The position numbers and the translations under genes were made by a program. The notes beneath the pieces are model-generated. The model was not told the DNA's origin. It was given only the letters and a program-made list of their open reading frames with translations, and ran no database searches. A stretch of DNA of 64,000 nt from CAYTGM01 sp964437365 (GTDB lineage Bacteria; Sumerlaeota; Sumerlaeia; SLMS01), in the NCBI GenBank assembly GCA_964437365.1, contig CAYTGM010000011.1, positions 1 through 64,000 of the forward strand, given 5' to 3'. Positions 62,001-64,000 of the stretch are shown in pieces (within the stretch, counting starts at the first letter, position 1; every line of letters begins with the position of its first letter).

Positions 62001-62096
62001 CTCTCGACTGGAACTCTTACAGTCACCCTTGACGGTTCTTCTTCAACGGGAGGAACGGTCGTCATCGCTGATGCTGTCCGCGTCAGTAAACCCTGA
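59031..62096 (+). CDS. Secreted peptidylarginine deiminase (animal PAD-type) with three golvesin-like domains
   Basis: 1021 residues. Deiminates arginine to citrulline in proteins. Signal peptide to about residue 26. The N-terminal part has a calcium-type loop ADVDRDGLINF and RGAFFLNNNDSDQN (PAD middle-domain-like). The catalytic C-domain spans about residues 190-545. PAD4-equivalent residues: D245 (WLQDTMEIGY), H365 and D367 (KHVDEV), C533 (VHCGTN); spacing D-H 120 (PAD4 121) and H-C 168 (PAD4 174). GNLEITPPV, NMVNAQF and GPVVGG also match. The nearby NRNK fits the PAD4 RNR region with one R to K. Three golvesin C-terminal-like domains (about 555-685, 755-880, 890-1020) follow, with a Thr-Pro linker between the first two. 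Confidence 0.93.
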   Translation: MMKMKRRSVLLALAGSLTIAQTSVFAVNLAADVDRDGLINFAQDDAGEASWTPQRGAFFLNNNDSDQNSGQPDHSDSVVNGTADADDLARLKIDQIPGLSPSATVTVSVDSSSQAKVRIFQKLSNGSWSSLNLATSGNLSAAALTNGEVELGIEANSYAGTGWSGKTNVTVSVSGQGSDTVQLLVAPFLLLSNDRHAETLFIREYPGRNDTMISQLQSVLPSAGVDFEVIPSTYPYPNYNIWLQDTMEIGYTAIPGRSENVVMKANRNKALDNYSKTDLLGPGFGWVEVGDYRSAYGAGNGGNSWLDWFGNLEITPPVAGYPLGRVLYGENGSASLDPRIIDMIDTQGFQGPALGLDTGWLTIKHVDEVVCFVPTGKETQPYKVLVPDVNVFISLMDQWIAQGYGSSTMFSKYSWSDTVSYTRNNTTQINFNTNLQATRIEPNITILKNELGLTESDLIRVPAYYYQGDAVIPNMVNAQFVNGRLLMAEPNGPVVGGVDLIEQYMIDQLSSSSVFPVFVEDSLYHNWSGNVHCGTNATRNGIEQPWWEVLSGIPAPIIIDNGESGYSETGSWGSSVSAGYFEAGSRYAFTGNGSTQATWTPVLPFTGDYRIDAWWVAGSNRATNASYQITTAAGTVSVSVDQTKEGTTWNDLGTFELNPLTAKVTLTNAASGTVVSADAIRFTPIGESVSATPTPTPTPSPTPTPSPSPSPTPSPSPTSTPSPTPTATPTATPTPTPTPTPTSTPNPGGEIILDNDNSFDYSESGSWGTSNGAGYYGSSSRWALRSGSNTSTTAVATWNPSLSSSGNYDVYAWWVASSNRATDAKYQINHTSGTASVQVDQSVNGGQWNLLGSYTLDSNSTIVLGNNAETGSVVSADSIRLVPASGPVELIADNDDGSPAYTTSGSWSTSGSTGYNGSTYQYAIAGNNNDASYQFSIPEAGNYTISVFYRAGSNRTSSTAYALQGAGINTTATVNQQTNSLSWVDLGTYNLSTGTLTVTLDGSSSTGGTVVIADAVRVSKP
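61104..61267 (+). repeat. Thr/Pro/Ser-rich linker repeat in the PAD gene
   Basis: About 55 codons of alternating ACx-CCx and AGC/TCx-CCx (TPTPTPSPTPTPSPSPSP-type). It joins the first golvesin-like domain to the second and third, and resembles the flexible linkers of bacterial secreted glycan-active enzymes. The opposite strand produces an open frame by chance. Confidence 0.9.
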
Positions 62097-62127
62097 TACT
62101 GAACACCTTTTCGGTGAACAGCACGGT

Positions 62128-62163
62128 TGCCCCGGCAGACCTTTGGTTTGTCGGGGCATTTTC
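62128..62163 (+). terminator. Rho-independent terminator of the PAD gene
   Basis: TGCCCCG (62128-62134) and CGGGGCA (62152-62158) close a longer stem (inner GCAGACC TTT GGTTTGT with a G-U pair), followed by TTTTC. It starts 32 bp after the stop. Confidence 0.88.
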
Positions 62164-62950
62164 ATATGTAATCTGCGGGTCCTGAAACATCTTCTCAAGT
62201 ATCTGTTCGTGCATGTAATCTCATGACTTGAATGTATGCGCTTTCAACACAACAGCAGTGACGCTGTTTCCTGATGGTTCAGCCTGGTTCTGGATGCTCT
62301 ATGGCACATAAATCGGGCAAATATAGGCCAATTCAACGGATTTCTGAGTCGAATCGTTAGGAGGCCTCACGGGATGACGGATGTCTGCCCGACGTCTTAT
62401 CTACGTCTTACCTACGACTTGAGACGTCCGTCAGTCGTAGGGCAGACATGGATATGACGCCGTTGGTCTGGATAGGACTGGGTTTTGGTAAGCGGTTGCA
62501 ATTATGGCATCTTAAAATGCATGATGAAAAATCGCGGTGAATCTCTTAGAGAAATAAAATCGCTGAGGACATTTGCCCTCACAGATCCTGTATTCTGCTT
62601 AATGAATTCGAGATATACTCCCAAGTAGCTTAAACCTCTATGGACCTCATCATACAACTCTATTACGAAGGGAGAAACTCCCTCCAGAGCAGCACTCAAG
62701 GTTACTGATTCTCGATAAAGTATATTTGAATGTATCTGGGATAAATGGGTCGGTAAATCATATCAAACCAAATTTCATTGACGAATCCTGAATGGGAGAG
62801 ATAGGTTTCCCCGTTCAGCATTGCGCTCATATCCAGATTGGCATGGCTAATCTATGGGGTCTACGGCGTCGTTTATTTTATCCAGGAATTCGTTCACAGC
62901 GATTCAATCGGATGCCGAACCCACAACGTCTTTTTTTTGGTGCCTGATTT
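62164..62950. other. Gene-free region, about 790 bp
   Basis: Apart from the palindrome mosaic at 62381-62449 I see no gene, tRNA or promoter by eye. Short open frames on both strands (for example 62502-62699 minus) lack ribosome sites and recognisable content. An 8-T run sits at about 62931-62938, just before the last gene. Confidence 0.4.
62381..62449. repeat. Intergenic palindrome mosaic
   Basis: The outer arms ATGTCTGCCC (62381-62390) and GGGCAGACAT (62440-62449) are a perfect 10-bp inverted repeat. Inside, CTACGAC pairs with GTCGTAG (62412-62418 and 62434-62440), and the words GACGTCTTA, CTACGTCTTA and GAGACGTCC repeat in direct and inverted form. This could fold into a long branched hairpin. 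Confidence 0.65.
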
Positions 62951-64000
62951 ATGAAGTATTTACTCCGTATTCTTGCTCTTACATTTCTGTTCTCTTCCGG
63001 CATAGTTGATGCCAACGAGATCGGAACTCAGTTTACCTATCAGGGGCGGCTTCTTGATAGTGGTTCACCTGTGAATGGAAATGTGACATTGACTTTCCGA
63101 CTATACGATTCCTCTTCAGGGGGAGCTCAGATCGGTTCTGATTACAACGCTGGAACGATTTTGGTCACGGATGGAAGTATCATTCAACCACTTGATTTTG
63201 GTGATGTTTTTGAGGGACAGGAAGTCTTCCTGGAAATAGAAGCAGCCATTGGCGCCGCGAGTCCCGTTATTTTATCTCCACGCACCTTGCTCAGGCCTGT
63301 TCCATATTCGATGGTATCGAGTAAATCCTTCGAGCTTGTGCCTCCTCCAGGCTCAACTTCAACAAATTCTCTCTTTCTGGACCAGGAGGGAAATCTCGCT
63401 TATGGTGTGGATTCTGTTCCAGCAGTGTTGGACTTCGTCGGCAACAAAGTATTTGGTTTTAACGATATTTCATCTATACAAATACGCCAGCTGACGTCAG
63501 TTGCCTATGTTCTGGACAAGGGTGCAGGGGTGATCACGGCCATTAATGTTTTAGACCCTACCTCGATGCAGTCACTCGGTGGAAGCAGTGGTTACTCTCA
63601 GCCAGTCGACTTGCGTATAGATGGCATCCTTCAAGACAGAGGTGTCTTTCTGGATGTTGGAACTAATCGAATTATTACGGTAGACCTGGGAGATCCAGTG
63701 TCTGTTCCGGTTCAGGACTTTGTGACTCCAACTCAGCCTGCTGTATCGCTCGATATTGATGCTGACAATAATTATATCTATACGCTTCACGACTCAAATG
63801 ATTCAGTCTTTATTCATAATTTTTCTAATCCGTCTGTCCTGGTCTTTGCCGGGGCATTCAGCATCAATGCAGGAACTTATATCGATCATGCTTACAGCGA
63901 TGGACATCTCTACACATTAAGCACCAGTCCTGCACAAATCAGTATCTATAAATTCAACACGTATGATACTGTCAGTCACTTGACCGATATTCCAATCTCC
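62951..64000 (+). CDS. N-terminal part of a secreted beta-propeller protein
   Basis: The frame is open from ATG 62951 to the window end (350 codons, no stop), so the gene continues. A signal peptide (MKYLLRILALTFLFSSGIVDA) is followed by a module common in planctomycete-like exported proteins, FTYQGRLLDSGSPVNGNVTLTFRLYDSSSGG, ending LSPRTLLRPVPYSM. From about residue 130 there are propeller-like repeats (VAYVLDKGAGVITAINVLDPTSMQSLGG, VDLRIDGILQDRGVFLDVG, YIYTLHDSNDSVFIHNF) of the LVIVD type. Function unknown. Confidence 0.78.
   Translation, partial: MKYLLRILALTFLFSSGIVDANEIGTQFTYQGRLLDSGSPVNGNVTLTFRLYDSSSGGAQIGSDYNAGTILVTDGSIIQPLDFGDVFEGQEVFLEIEAAIGAASPVILSPRTLLRPVPYSMVSSKSFELVPPPGSTSTNSLFLDQEGNLAYGVDSVPAVLDFVGNKVFGFNDISSIQIRQLTSVAYVLDKGAGVITAINVLDPTSMQSLGGSSGYSQPVDLRIDGILQDRGVFLDVGTNRIITVDLGDPVSVPVQDFVTPTQPAVSLDIDADNNYIYTLHDSNDSVFIHNFSNPSVLVFAGAFSINAGTYIDHAYSDGHLYTLSTSPAQISIYKFNTYDTVSHLTDIPIS

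Noticed and set aside
62502..62699. 65-residue minus-strand frame in the long spacer
   Set aside because: No ribosome site, neighbour or recognisable content.

Overview
The window looks like chromosomal DNA from a Gram-negative (diderm) bacterium of an environmental, poorly cultured lineage. The evidence is lipoproteins with lipoboxes, a Tat-exported enzyme, two secretins, a GspG-type pseudopilin with the NFLEAQTRAKVSR signature, and many large secreted proteins (FG-GAP, kelch, beta-helix, choice-of-anchor-D, golvesin-like and dockerin-like modules). This mix is common in Sumerlaeota, Hydrogenedentes and Planctomycetota-like genomes, but no rRNA or universal marker is present, so the phylum is an inference. 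I saw no tRNA, rRNA, CRISPR array or prophage.

Layout. 1-1800: tail of a four-helix membrane protein, its apparent paralogue, and a LOG-family Rossmann enzyme in a tight cluster. 1800-4000: a mobile-repeat region in which an IS200-like tyrosine transposase (RAYT type) is tied to two 474-bp direct repeats made of REP-like palindromes. 4000-8900: a minus-strand operon (exported isochorismatase-like hydrolase, Tat-exported amidohydrolase, VOC protein) divergent from an AraC regulator. 8950-10600: a DUF3179 protein overlapping a lipoprotein that carries a pseudopilin-like C-terminus. 10700-12600: a two-gene nuclease pair (Mrr-like, then HNH). 12700-22000: an EEP-family phosphohydrolase, two beta-propeller proteins and a 1.5-kresidue surface protein. 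22200-35100: pseudopilin, K+-dependent membrane pyrophosphatase with a large periplasmic insertion, TolB-like and TIGR03032-like propellers, DUF1540 protein, sulfotransferase, LRR protein and a metallophosphoesterase. 35150-39130: an operon of one lipoprotein and two short secretins. 39340-45580: a large FG-GAP protein and a beta-helix protein, divergent across a palindrome-rich spacer. 45700-58700: UPF0178 protein, two GT39-like glycosyltransferases, Sel1 protein, kelch-thioredoxin fusion, secreted GH13 amylase and hypotheticals. 59000-62100: a secreted peptidylarginine deiminase of the animal PAD fold fused to three golvesin-like domains. 62950-end: the start of another exported propeller protein.

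The strongest single observation is the peptidylarginine deiminase. All four catalytic residues are visible with PAD-like spacing, and by eye one calcium site is kept and another lost. Others worth checking are the RAYT/REP composite, the lipid-anchored pseudopilin-like protein coupled to DUF3179, the orphan tandem secretins, the pyrophosphatase insertion, and a set of locus-specific palindrome mosaics between genes. Much of the window encodes envelope or secreted proteins. TTG starts with good Shine-Dalgarno sequences recur.
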